The notes beneath the pieces were generated by a model. It did no database searches. It was not told the DNA's origin and saw only the letters and a list, made by a program, of their open reading frames with translations. A stretch of 64,000 bases of DNA from Mucilaginibacter mallensis. Lineage in GTDB: Bacteria > Bacteroidota > Bacteroidia > Sphingobacteriales > Sphingobacteriaceae. Made by a program: the position numbers and the translations under genes. Of this stretch, positions 35,991 to 44,917 are shown piece after piece. How positions within the stretch are numbered: the first letter of the stretch is position 1; each line of letters begins with the position of its first letter. The stretch is from NCBI RefSeq assembly GCF_900105165.1, contig NZ_LT629740.1, positions 3,286,001 to 3,350,000 on the forward strand. The letters are read 5' to 3'.

Positions 35991-37355
35991 ATGTATGCAA
36001 TTGTTGATATTGAGACCACCGGGGGGCATGCCAGCGCCAATGGCATAACGGAAATTGCCATATGCATACATAATGGCAAAAAGATAATAGAACGCTATTC
36101 AACCCTGGTTAATCCACAACGGGATATCCCTATCTACATCAGCGCGTTAACGGGTATCACCAATGATATGGTGCGTGATGCTCCATTATTTGAGGATGTG
36201 GCCCATGACGTTTATCACCTGCTTAACGGTAAAATATTTGTAGCCCACAACGTAAATTTCGATCATTCATTTGTGCGCCATCATTTGCTGGCATCCGGCT
36301 ACGATCTGCAATGCAATAAACTGTGTACCGTAAGGCTTGGGCGTAAAATACTGCCGGGGCTGCCATCATACAGCTTAGGTAAGCTATGTCATCATTTGGG
36401 TATTACCAATGAAAGCCGTCACCGTGCCGCAGGTGATGCCGAAGCTACTTCACAACTCTTTACCCTGCTACTGCAAAGCGATAAAGGCAACCATATTCCT
36501 GATGCGTTAAAACAACGATCAAAGGAACAGGTGCTCCCACCCCATTTGCCTAAAAATGACCTGGAACAATTACCCAACATGCCCGGTGTATATTATTTCC
36601 ATGATCAAAAAGGGAAAGTAATATATGTGGGCAAGGCCAAAAATCTTAAAAAACGAGTAAGCAGTCATTTTACCGGTAATAACCCGGGCTTACAGCGACA
36701 GGAATTTCTGCGCAATATCTGCCACATCACCTACCAGCAATGCGGCACGGAGCTGATTGCATTTGTATTGGAAGCTGTTGAAATAAAACGCCTGTGGCCC
36801 AAATATAATCGTTCGTTAAAACGTTTTGAGCATGCCTATGCCCTGTATGCATTTGAAGATCAGAGCGGCTACCTGCGCTTAGCTGTAGATAAACACCGCA
36901 AATACAATACGCCATTATATACCTGCAACTCTTTACTTGAAGGCCACAGCTTACTGGTTAAGTTAATTGAAACCTTCGACCTTTGCCCAAAGCTGTGTTT
37001 TATACAGCGCAATACCGAACCTTGTACAGGAAATACCAAAACATCATGCGCCTGTACAGGCCATGAAAGTGCCGATGATTACAACAAAAAGGTAAACCTG
37101 GCCATTGATGAATTAAAACAGGCATTACCCACCTACGCTATCCGCGATGAAGGTCGCACAGGTGAAGAAAACAGTTGTATCCTGATTGAAAAAGGGCAGT
37201 TTTACGGCATGGGTTATATCTCCCATTATTTTGATGTAGATAACCTGCAGCAACTAAAAAATCACCTCACACCCTACCCGGGTAATGATTATATAAAGAA
37301 TATGGTATCCAACTACGCCACTAGATTTCCGGAGCGGAAGGTGGTGTTTGCCTAA
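35991..37355 (+). CDS. DnaQ-like exonuclease fused to a GIY-YIG nuclease
   Basis: A 454-residue two-domain nuclease. Residues 1-165 are a DEDDh 3'-5' exonuclease: DIETTG (Asp and Glu), NVNFDHSF and HRAAGDAEAT. Residues about 195-280 are a GIY-YIG domain like that of UvrC/Cho, with MPGVYYFHDQKGKVIYVGKAKNLKKR. The C-terminal part has a cysteine-containing stretch (CTGNTKTSCACTG). The fusion suggests a repair enzyme that nicks and trims. It lacks UvrC's UvrB-binding and HhH regions. Single gene. Confidence 0.87.
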   Translation: MYAIVDIETTGGHASANGITEIAICIHNGKKIIERYSTLVNPQRDIPIYISALTGITNDMVRDAPLFEDVAHDVYHLLNGKIFVAHNVNFDHSFVRHHLLASGYDLQCNKLCTVRLGRKILPGLPSYSLGKLCHHLGITNESRHRAAGDAEATSQLFTLLLQSDKGNHIPDALKQRSKEQVLPPHLPKNDLEQLPNMPGVYYFHDQKGKVIYVGKAKNLKKRVSSHFTGNNPGLQRQEFLRNICHITYQQCGTELIAFVLEAVEIKRLWPKYNRSLKRFEHAYALYAFEDQSGYLRLAVDKHRKYNTPLYTCNSLLEGHSLLVKLIETFDLCPKLCFIQRNTEPCTGNTKTSCACTGHESADDYNKKVNLAIDELKQALPTYAIRDEGRTGEENSCILIEKGQFYGMGYISHYFDVDNLQQLKNHLTPYPGNDYIKNMVSNYATRFPERKVVFA

Positions 37356-37379
37356 GTATTATTTTACTATCCACATTGT

Positions 37380-37464
37380 CATTTCGAACGATAGTGAGAA
37401 ATCTTCTGCACTATGCATAGTCCGCAATTCTGTTGAAGAAGATTTCTCACTATCGTTCGAAATG
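37380..37464. repeat. Long inverted repeat, CATTTCGAACGATAGTGAGA family
   Basis: Perfect 28-bp arms (37380-37407 and 37437-37464) flank a 29-base loop. The sequence belongs to the GTCATTTCGA...GAGAAATCTTC family of dispersed repeats common in Bacteroidota. It lies exactly between two converging genes and could end both transcripts. Confidence 0.85.
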
Positions 37465-37469
37465 AAATT

Positions 37470-38165
37470 TTAATTTTTCTTTAGTAAGCTATAGAGCATA
37501 CCTTCATTAACCTTTACATTTTTATCAATTACAGAAAGCACTACTAAGTATAAATTGTGATTACGTTTAACAAAAATAATTTCTAACGGCAAACTAATAT
37601 TGTCCGTTTTTTCCCTCATCTTACCATAAAAGTCTAATGGGCTATCTTTATCGTTTTGTATAGAAAAATATTTAAAGTCTGAATGATAATAGGCGATGCT
37701 ATCGTTTTTTTCAATAACATGAGTTTTGTTACCAGATAAAGTAAGTAATACTTCTTTTATAGAATCAGGTATACCCATTCTGTAATGAATCTCAAATGGA
37801 CTTTCTTCGTCTATTGCAGTAAATACATGATAACCACCTAAAGGATTACCTGTATCAATATATTGATTGCCTTGTATTGATGCCTTAAGTTTCAATTTAT
37901 CTATAATTCCAATTTTATATAGAATTATACGATATTTTTTATCATAAGTGAATTCTGAAACAGGGTTACGTGTTTTACTATAGGTTGAATGTTGTAAAAG
38001 CAAGCGATCATCGTGATTTAAGATTTGTTCATACTCTTTTGGAACTTGCTTAAGATTTTTTAATTGATCCGCCTCAATAGCCTTGCGAGCATTATTACCT
38101 GCGATAATAAAACCAATAAATAAGATAGAAAAAACTGAAATTATAATTAATAATGATTTTTTCAT
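37470..38165 (-). CDS. Hypothetical membrane-anchored protein
   Basis: A 231-residue protein with an N-terminal hydrophobic helix (LLIIISVFSILFIGFIIAG) acting as anchor or uncleaved signal, and a polar, Lys/Asp/Tyr-rich domain behind it. I recognise no family. The gene is notably more AT-rich than pyrF beside it and could be a recent arrival. It starts 28 bases after the pyrF stop on the same strand. Confidence 0.65.
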   Translation of the reverse strand: MKKSLLIIISVFSILFIGFIIAGNNARKAIEADQLKNLKQVPKEYEQILNHDDRLLLQHSTYSKTRNPVSEFTYDKKYRIILYKIGIIDKLKLKASIQGNQYIDTGNPLGGYHVFTAIDEESPFEIHYRMGIPDSIKEVLLTLSGNKTHVIEKNDSIAYYHSDFKYFSIQNDKDSPLDFYGKMREKTDNISLPLEIIFVKRNHNLYLVVLSVIDKNVKVNEGMLYSLLKKN

Positions 38166-38193
38166 AGTATAATTTCAATAATTAAATATATGC

Positions 38194-39027
38194 TTATATC
38201 ACCCCAGCCTTTTCCAACTCCACTTCCATTTGCTGTTGCATTTTCAGCGCCTCGGCCCTTGCCGCATCAGCAAAATCCTCGCCGTTGCTGGCATATATAA
38301 TGGAGCGTGATGCATTAACCAGCAGACCACAATCCTTGTTCATGCCGTATTTACAAACATCCTCTAGGCTACCGCCCTGTGCACCTACGCCGGGTACCAG
38401 TAAAAAGTTATCGGGAGCGAATTTGCGGATATTGGTAAACTCGGTGCTTTTGGTAGCACCTACTACATACATAATACGGTCGGCACCGGCCCAGGTATTG
38501 GCTTTTTGTATAACGGTTTCATATAAAAATCCGTTCTCCGTAGTTAAATACTGAAAGTCCTTACTCCCAACCGATGAGGTAAGCGCCAGTATGATGATCC
38601 ATTTATTATCATAAGCTAAATAAGGCGTAACGCTGTCGTTACCCATATAAGGTGTTACGGTTATGGCATCAAAACCCATCCCTGACGATGCTTCATCAAA
38701 AAATGCCTTTGCATATTTATCTGATGTGTTGCCTATATCGCCACGCTTGGCATCAATAATACTTAAACAATCCTTTGGCAAATACTCCCAGGTAGCTATT
38801 AAACTCTGTAAACCCTTTACGCCATAAGCTTCGTAAAAAGCTGAATTGGGTTTATAGGCCACGCACAAATCCTGTGTAGCATCAATTATACGTTTATTAA
38901 ATTCAAATATAGGATCAGGGTATGCCTTTAAAAACGAGGGGATTTTCTCAATATCTGTATCAAGACCAACACATAAAAATGATCTTTTCTGTTTTATCTG
39001 GTCTATAAGCTGCTGGCGGGAAATCAT
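38194..39027 (-). CDS. pyrF: Orotidine 5'-phosphate decarboxylase (type 2)
   Basis: A 277-residue TIM-barrel enzyme making UMP from OMP, the last step of pyrimidine synthesis. The catalytic Asp-Lys-x-x-Asp set is in [14 protein letters not shown]. The start [14 protein letters not shown] and the late [11 protein letters not shown] phosphate-binding loop fit the longer type 2 group. Transcribed away from rho. Confidence 0.95.
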   Translation of the reverse strand: MISRQQLIDQIKQKRSFLCVGLDTDIEKIPSFLKAYPDPIFEFNKRIIDATQDLCVAYKPNSAFYEAYGVKGLQSLIATWEYLPKDCLSIIDAKRGDIGNTSDKYAKAFFDEASSGMGFDAITVTPYMGNDSVTPYLAYDNKWIIILALTSSVGSKDFQYLTTENGFLYETVIQKANTWAGADRIMYVVGATKSTEFTNIRKFAPDNFLLVPGVGAQGGSLEDVCKYGMNKDCGLLVNASRSIIYASNGEDFADAARAEALKMQQQMEVELEKAGVI

Positions 39028-39375
39028 GGTAGGAATATTATTTTTTTTACAGCGTCAAAAAAACTAAAAAATAATCTAAGTGTTAAATTAACAATGATAT
39101 TTATTTTAAAAGTTTGTATTTCAAAATAATTTAATTACAATTGCATCGTTTTCCTTTTGAATTTTTCTTGCACTAAAGAAACAATTAAAACTCCACGTTA
39201 TTTATTACTAGTACATGGTTTTAGATGTTGCATAACAAAGTTAGTGGGATAAACTTCTTTCAGATAAATATTCAGGTGTAATCGTATTAAATATTGATTA
39301 ACAAAAACACACAGCTTATTTATTGTTGAAAAACAAATAAACAATAAAAATCTTTTTTGAACTATAATCCATCTC
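39028..39375. other. AT-rich divergent region between pyrF and rho
   Basis: A 348-base gene-free stretch. Near its right end TTATTTATTGTTG and ACAAATAAACAATAA could pair imperfectly in the rho leader (about 39316-39350). A long leader before rho suits the autoregulation known for rho genes, but no attenuator could be proved. Confidence 0.4.
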
Positions 39376-41028
39376 ATGTCTGGTACAATTGAATTGAACG
39401 ACAAACTCGTTTCGGAGTTGCGCGAAATTGCAAAAAGTTTAGGTATCGCTGACGCTGACGAACTTAGAAAAGCTCAGCTTATCACCGCTATTGTTGAACA
39501 GCAAAATTTGATAGAAGCCGCAAGGGCTCAGCAAAATGCTGTTGCAAACAATTACGCTCCCATCTCATCAGAAAGCACTGAAACAGTAGCTGATGCCGGT
39601 GAAAAATCACGTAAAAGAGTACGTACTATAAAAACTAAAAATAGCACCGCCCCACGCATTGAGGTGCCGCTTGATGATACAAACCTGTTTGATATAGCCG
39701 ATGATGAGGCCCAGGCAGACGAGGCAGAAACAGAAGCTCCTGCAGAAGTTGAAGCTCCCGTTAGTCAACAAGGCCAACCTGATGATGTTGCTCCAAAAAC
39801 TGAGGAAATTGTTGCTGAAGCACGCCCTCAAAAATTTGAGCGCCGCATAAACAGCAACCAGAACAACGGTAATGGTCAGTCAAAAAATCAGGAACCAGCT
39901 ATAAACCTTGATTTTGATAATGTTATTATAAATGAAGGCGTGTTAGAAATTATGCCTGATGGCTATGGTTTCTTACGCTCATCTGATTATAACTATCTTA
40001 CCTCTCCTGATGATATTTATGTATCGCAATCGCAGATAAAATTGTTCGGTCTTAAAACCGGCGATACTGTGCGCGGCAGCATAAGGCCACCAAAAGAAGG
40101 TGAAAAATACTTCCCTTTGGTACGTGTTGAGGCTATTAATGGCCGTATACCTGCTGAAGTACGTGACCGTGTACCTTTCGACCACTTAACGCCACTCTTC
40201 CCATCAGAAAAGCTGAGCCTGTTTACTGATGCGGGTAACTATTCAACCCGTATTATGGACCTGTTCTCGCCTATTGGTAAAGGGCAGCGTGGTTTAATTG
40301 TGGCACAGCCTAAAACTGGTAAAACCATGTTACTAAAGGATGTTGCTAACGCGATTGCAAAAAATCATCCCGAAGTATACCTGATCATCCTGTTAATTGA
40401 TGAGCGCCCTGAGGAGGTTACCGATATGGCCCGCAGCGTGCGTGCCGAAGTTGTTTCATCAACATTTGATGAACCTGCTGAGCGCCACGTAAAAATTGCC
40501 AACATCGTGCTTGAAAAAGCAAAACGTATGGTTGAGTGCGGTCATGATGTAGTTATCCTGCTGGATTCTATCACACGCCTTGCACGTGCTTACAATACAG
40601 TTGCACCGGCATCAGGTAAAATATTATCGGGTGGTGTTGATGCAAACGCATTACATAAGCCTAAACGCTTTTTTGGTGCCGCACGTAACATTGAGGATGG
40701 TGGTTCATTAACCATTATAGCTACAGCGCTTACCGAAACCGGCTCAAAAATGGATGAGGTTATCTTTGAAGAGTTTAAAGGTACAGGTAATATGGAGCTG
40801 CAGCTGGATCGTAAGTTGTCTAACAAACGTATATTCCCGGCTATTGATATTACCGCTTCAAGTACCCGTCGTGACGATCTGTTGCTTGACCGCGACACCT
40901 TACAACGTATCTGGATATTGCGTAACCACTTGGCTGATATGAACTCTCAGGAATCAATGGAGTTTTTACAGGCGCAAATTAGGGGAACAAAAACTAATGA
41001 AGAATTTCTCATATCAATGAATTCATAA
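39376..41028 (+). CDS. rho: Transcription termination factor Rho, with long inserted segment
   Basis: A 550-residue hexameric RNA helicase that ends transcription; E. coli Rho has 419 residues. The N-terminal Rho helix domain (about 1-45) is followed by about 130 extra residues, low in complexity and rich in Glu, Ala, Gln and Asn (about 45-175). Then come the RNA-binding fold ([18 protein letters not shown]) and the ATPase core with Walker A AQPKTGKT near residues 310-317 and [14 protein letters not shown]. The insert is a feature of Bacteroidota Rho; in Bacteroides thetaiotaomicron such a segment drives phase separation. Monocistronic. Confidence 0.97.
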   Translation: MSGTIELNDKLVSELREIAKSLGIADADELRKAQLITAIVEQQNLIEAARAQQNAVANNYAPISSESTETVADAGEKSRKRVRTIKTKNSTAPRIEVPLDDTNLFDIADDEAQADEAETEAPAEVEAPVSQQGQPDDVAPKTEEIVAEARPQKFERRINSNQNNGNGQSKNQEPAINLDFDNVIINEGVLEIMPDGYGFLRSSDYNYLTSPDDIYVSQSQIKLFGLKTGDTVRGSIRPPKEGEKYFPLVRVEAINGRIPAEVRDRVPFDHLTPLFPSEKLSLFTDAGNYSTRIMDLFSPIGKGQRGLIVAQPKTGKTMLLKDVANAIAKNHPEVYLIILLIDERPEEVTDMARSVRAEVVSSTFDEPAERHVKIANIVLEKAKRMVECGHDVVILLDSITRLARAYNTVAPASGKILSGGVDANALHKPKRFFGAARNIEDGGSLTIIATALTETGSKMDEVIFEEFKGTGNMELQLDRKLSNKRIFPAIDITASSTRRDDLLLDRDTLQRIWILRNHLADMNSQESMEFLQAQIRGTKTNEEFLISMNS

Positions 41029-41108
41029 TATTTTTGTATTTATGGAGTTATTATTTTAACTCATAACTTCATAAATACTTAATATAATTCTGATACCTTC
41101 ATGCCATA

Positions 41109-41831
41109 ATGAAGAAGCGAGTGAAAAAACACCTTCCAAATGCCATAACCTGTGCCAACCTGTTCAGCGGTTGTGTAGGAATCGTTTTCGCCTTTCAAGG
41201 CGAACTGGTAATAGCATCATATGCCATCTTTCTTTCAGCTATTTTTGATTTTTTCGATGGCCTGGCCTCACGTGTACTGCAATCCTATTCGGGTATAGGT
41301 AAAGACCTGGATTCGCTAGCCGACCTGGTGAGCTTTGGTTTTTTACCCGCAGCTATATTATATGAGCTATTTTTACAAAGCCCTCAAATAAATAATATCA
41401 GCCCATACTTAAATTTTATACCTTTTGCAATAGTCATATTTTCGGCACTGCGATTGGCTAAGTTTAATGTTGACACCCGGCAGGCGGAGATCTTTATTGG
41501 CTTACCAACTCCTGCAAATGCTATATTAATAGCTTCGCTCCCGCTAACTATGGAGCAGCACAGCCGTTCATCACACTATATTTTAAACCAGTATGGTTTA
41601 TCAGTTTTGGTACTGGTAATGTGCGCTTTATTAGTTGCTGAGCTGCCATTAATGTCCCTTAAATTCAAGAACCGCGACTTCAACCAAAATATTTATCGCT
41701 ATTTACTGCTACTATTTTCGGCTATATTGATTCTATTTTTTAAATTCGCGGCAGTTCCGGTGGTTATACTTTTCTATATCACCTTATCAATAATTCAATT
41801 CAAAATAGCACATGATAAAGTTCCAGGCTGA
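41109..41831 (+). CDS. pssA: CDP-diacylglycerol-serine O-phosphatidyltransferase
   Basis: A 240-residue membrane enzyme that joins serine to CDP-diacylglycerol, leading to phosphatidylserine and phosphatidylethanolamine. It has the CDP-alcohol transferase motif spread over DFFDGLASRVLQSYSGIGKD and DLDSLADLVSFG (catalytic Asp residues), with about seven hydrophobic helices. The start LPNAITCANLFSGC is typical of bacterial PssA. Its last 20 bases overlap purS in another frame. Confidence 0.92.
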   Translation: MKKRVKKHLPNAITCANLFSGCVGIVFAFQGELVIASYAIFLSAIFDFFDGLASRVLQSYSGIGKDLDSLADLVSFGFLPAAILYELFLQSPQINNISPYLNFIPFAIVIFSALRLAKFNVDTRQAEIFIGLPTPANAILIASLPLTMEQHSRSSHYILNQYGLSVLVLVMCALLVAELPLMSLKFKNRDFNQNIYRYLLLLFSAILILFFKFAAVPVVILFYITLSIIQFKIAHDKVPG

Positions 41832-42066
41832 AATAGATGTAATGCCAAAGAAAGAAATTCTTGACCCTCAGGGAAAAGCAGTAACAGGCAGCATGAAAAA
41901 CCTTGGTTTAGCCGAAATACAAAATATACGTATAGGCAAACATATTTCACTTGAAATTGAAGCCCCTACTGCTGAAATAGCCCACGCTAAAGTTGAAGAA
42001 GCCTGTAAAAACTTATTGGCTAACTTAATAATGGAAAGCTATACGTTTAAAATAGAGGCGGTTTAA
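41812..42066 (+). CDS. purS: Phosphoribosylformylglycinamidine synthase subunit PurS
   Basis: An 84-residue small subunit that bridges PurL and PurQ in purine synthesis. MIKFQAEIDVMPKKEILDPQGKAV and the late AKVEEACKNLLANLIMESY are typical. Its ATG lies inside the end of pssA (20-base overlap) and its stop shares bases with the stop of the convergent Hpt gene. No purL or purQ lies near, so the complex is encoded at separate sites. Confidence 0.93.
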   Translation: MIKFQAEIDVMPKKEILDPQGKAVTGSMKNLGLAEIQNIRIGKHISLEIEAPTAEIAHAKVEEACKNLLANLIMESYTFKIEAV

Positions 42067-42440
42067 AGATTAGCCTCTTTTTCGGTTTTTACCAGTTCAA
42101 GGGCAGCCAGGTTATCAGCCATCATATCATTTAACTGATTAAATTTGGCTGTTATCTCTGCCGGATCAGGGCTAGCTGATTTACATAGTATTTCCAGTTC
42201 CTGCACCAACGTTTGGCTATAGAACATACCGAAGAAACTCAGGTTGGCTTTTACTTTATGGGCAGCCGCAGCAGCGGTAGGCCACTCGTTACCGGCAATA
42301 GCATTTCCAATATCCTGTAATAAACCAGGCACCTGATCCAAAAACATGGTTATAGATTCAACGATAAACTCATTGCTGCCATCGGCAATATCATATAATG
42401 TTGATAGATCAATATCTTTATCTGGTGAAGTGTCAGGCAT
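42063..42440 (-). CDS. Hpt (histidine phosphotransfer) domain protein
   Basis: A 125-residue single-domain phosphotransfer protein of four or five helices. The phosphorylatable His is in AAAHKVKANLSFFGM, the Bacteroidota form of the AHxLKG motif. It would pass phosphate between a hybrid kinase and a response regulator encoded elsewhere; neither is in this window. The stop codon overlaps that of purS on the other strand. Confidence 0.86.
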   Translation of the reverse strand: MPDTSPDKDIDLSTLYDIADGSNEFIVESITMFLDQVPGLLQDIGNAIAGNEWPTAAAAAHKVKANLSFFGMFYSQTLVQELEILCKSASPDPAEITAKFNQLNDMMADNLAALELVKTEKEANL

Positions 42441-42458
42441 ATAATAATTAGTTGTACT

Positions 42459-42944
42459 TCAAAAATATAACTTTTTTACAATTAAGGTGTCCCGCAACTC
42501 ATTTTTCAATTGTAATATAGTTTTATTATAGTTCGGGTGTATTAAATCGGGGGCAATATCACTGAGTGGCTCAAGGGTAAACCTCCTTTTGTGTAATTCG
42601 GGGTGCGGCACCTGCAGGCCATCCTCACTAATAATATCCGAGCCATAAAACAATATATCAATATCAATAGTCCGCGATCCCCACTTTTCCTCCCTTTTTC
42701 TTCCAAGGATCAGTTCAATATTTAATATCTTTTTAAGAACATCCTGTGCCGGGATATCGGTTTTTAAAAATATTACCTGATTTAGGTAATCAGGCGCATC
42801 ACTCTTACCCCATGATTGCGTTTCATATACAGGTGATATTTTTATAACCGGTGCTATATCTGCTTCAATATAGCGGATTGCCTCATCCATAAACAGCTTT
42901 CTATCACCAAGGTTACTGCCTAACAGTAAATAAACATCAATCAT
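42459..42944 (-). CDS. folK: 2-amino-4-hydroxy-6-hydroxymethyldihydropteridine pyrophosphokinase
   Basis: A 161-residue enzyme that adds pyrophosphate to the pterin in folate synthesis. Signatures: MIDVYLLLGSNLGDR at the start, VYETQSWG, and RTIDIDILFYG (metal-binding Asp pair) with VPHPELHKRRF. A 56-residue extension from an upstream codon is rejected because the family begins at the MIDVYLLLGS stretch. It lies 18 bases downstream of the Hpt start, both on the minus strand, and is divergent from sppA. Confidence 0.95.
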   Translation of the reverse strand: MIDVYLLLGSNLGDRKLFMDEAIRYIEADIAPVIKISPVYETQSWGKSDAPDYLNQVIFLKTDIPAQDVLKKILNIELILGRKREEKWGSRTIDIDILFYGSDIISEDGLQVPHPELHKRRFTLEPLSDIAPDLIHPNYNKTILQLKNELRDTLIVKKLYF

Positions 42945-43032
42945 TGTTGTAACAAATATTATGGACAAAGCTCTTAATATTATACGGTATTGAATTACTA
43001 AGTTTGCATAAATAATGTATTTATAACTTTTA

Positions 43033-44808
43033 ATGAAACAATTCTTCAAATTCGTCCTTGCCAGCTTCTTTGGCCTTCTGTTAACTATAGTTATTATTAT
43101 ATTAATTTTCATAGCTTATATAGCTTCATCAGGCAATAATAAAAGCGCTGAGGTTGATTCAGATTCAGTTTTACATATTCAATTTACCAAGGATATTCCG
43201 GAACGTACACCTTCAAACCCATTTTCAGGCTTAGGCTTTTTAGGGCTTGATGAGGATAGGGACATCGGCCTTAATGATATATTGGCCAACATAAAAAAGG
43301 CCAAAACTGACGATAATATTAAAGGCATATTTTTAGATGAAAGCGACATGATGTCGGGCCAGGCTACCGTTGAAGAAGTACGCAATGCCCTGATCGACTT
43401 TAAGAAATCAGGCAAGTTCATTATTGCCTATTCCGAGGTTTATACACAACAATTTTATTATCTGGCATCAGTAGCCGATAAAATCTACATCAACCCTAAA
43501 GGTATTTTTGAATTTAAGGGTTTCAGCTCGCAGATTACCTTTTTAAAAGGCGCTATGGATAAATTGGGTATCGAGGCACAAATTATTAAAGTAGGCACCT
43601 ATAAAAGTGCGGTTGAACCTTATTTTCTTACTAAAATGAGCGATGCCAACCGCTTGCAGGTTACCTCCTACCTTGGCTCGATGTATGATCATTTTTTAAC
43701 CGGGATCAGCTTGAGCAGGGGTATAAATAAAGATTCATTATTTAATTATGCCAACCAGTTCCGCATACAATTTCCGGAGGATGCGTTAAAATACAAACTG
43801 GTTGATGGCTTAAAATATAAAGACGAAATTCTGGACGAGATCAGGCAACGTACTGGAATCGAGGCTAAAAAGAATATTCATAGCGTTGAGATCAATGAAT
43901 ATAACCAGAACGACGGCGCCAGCGATGACGATAGTGACAAAAAAGACTCCAAAAACAAGATCGCTATTGTATATGCATCCGGCGAAATTAGTGGTGGCGA
44001 TGGCGATGATAACAGCATAGGTTCTGAAAGAATATCAGAGGCTTTACGTAAAGTACGCCTTGATGATAAGGTTAAAGCCGTTGTTTTACGTGTAAACTCG
44101 CCTGGTGGCAGCTCGCTGGCATCGGATGTGATATGGCGCGAGGTAATGCTTACTAAAAAAGCAAAACCGGTTATTGTATCTATGGGTGATTATGCGGCAT
44201 CGGGCGGTTACTATATCTCGTGCGCGGCAGATTCTATTATTGCTGAACCAAATACCATTACCGGCTCCATAGGCATTTTCGCCATATTACCTAACCTGCA
44301 AAAACTGTTTAATGATAAGCTGGGTATTACGTTTGATGGTGTAACTACCGGAAAATATGCTGATTTGGGTGACATTAGCAGGCCTTTAAGTCCTGACGAA
44401 AGAGCAATTTTACAAAACCAGGTTAACCGTGGTTATGACGAATTTACAAAAGCCGTTGCAGCAGGACGCCACAAAACACAAAAATATATCGACAGTATTG
44501 GGCAGGGTCGTGTGTGGACTGGTGCACAAGCCGTAAAAATTGGCCTGGTTGACCGCCTGGGGAATATTAATGACGCCATTGCATCTGCAGCAAAAATGGC
44601 TAAGTTGAAACACTATAAAATAGACACTTACCCCGACCAAAAAAGCAAGCTGAACAAAGTGGGCTCGTTATTGAACAGCGAGATAAAGATGCGCACCATA
44701 AAATCAGAACTGGGCGAAAACTATATATACTACCAGCAAATAAAGGGCGTAACCCAAATGATGCGTACCCCGCAGGCAAGGTTGCCTTATGAAATTCAGA
44801 TAAAGTAA
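43033..44808 (+). CDS. sppA: Signal peptide peptidase SppA (67K type)
   Basis: A 591-residue membrane-bound serine/lysine protease that degrades cleaved signal peptides. One N-terminal anchor (about 8-32) and two tandem peptidase halves. The general base Lys is in IKVGTYKSAVEPYF in the first half and the nucleophile Ser in YAASGGYYIS in the second half, the arrangement of E. coli SppA. A charged, Asp-rich linker (about 295-312) separates the halves. Confidence 0.95.
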   Translation: MKQFFKFVLASFFGLLLTIVIIILIFIAYIASSGNNKSAEVDSDSVLHIQFTKDIPERTPSNPFSGLGFLGLDEDRDIGLNDILANIKKAKTDDNIKGIFLDESDMMSGQATVEEVRNALIDFKKSGKFIIAYSEVYTQQFYYLASVADKIYINPKGIFEFKGFSSQITFLKGAMDKLGIEAQIIKVGTYKSAVEPYFLTKMSDANRLQVTSYLGSMYDHFLTGISLSRGINKDSLFNYANQFRIQFPEDALKYKLVDGLKYKDEILDEIRQRTGIEAKKNIHSVEINEYNQNDGASDDDSDKKDSKNKIAIVYASGEISGGDGDDNSIGSERISEALRKVRLDDKVKAVVLRVNSPGGSSLASDVIWREVMLTKKAKPVIVSMGDYAASGGYYISCAADSIIAEPNTITGSIGIFAILPNLQKLFNDKLGITFDGVTTGKYADLGDISRPLSPDERAILQNQVNRGYDEFTKAVAAGRHKTQKYIDSIGQGRVWTGAQAVKIGLVDRLGNINDAIASAAKMAKLKHYKIDTYPDQKSKLNKVGSLLNSEIKMRTIKSELGENYIYYQQIKGVTQMMRTPQARLPYEIQIK

Positions 44809-44826
44809 GCTATTGGTTCATGGTCG

Positions 44827-44862
44827 ATAGTTCATAGTAAAATGATAAAAACTATGAACTAT
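44827..44862. repeat. Inverted repeat of the TTCATAG family
   Basis: ATAGTTCATAGT (44827-44838) and ACTATGAACTAT (44851-44862), perfect 12-bp arms, between sppA and the PolX-like gene. Related units occur at 20443-20531 and 46630-46654. Confidence 0.65.
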
Positions 44863-44917
44863 GAACAATTCTAGAAATTAAGGCACAGCTTTTGTACTTT
44901 TACACCATAATCTATTT

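Noticed and set aside
42945-43112. 56-residue N-terminal extension of FolK
   Set aside because: The family begins at the MIDVYLLLGSN stretch and the extension overlaps the divergent sppA gene and its promoter.
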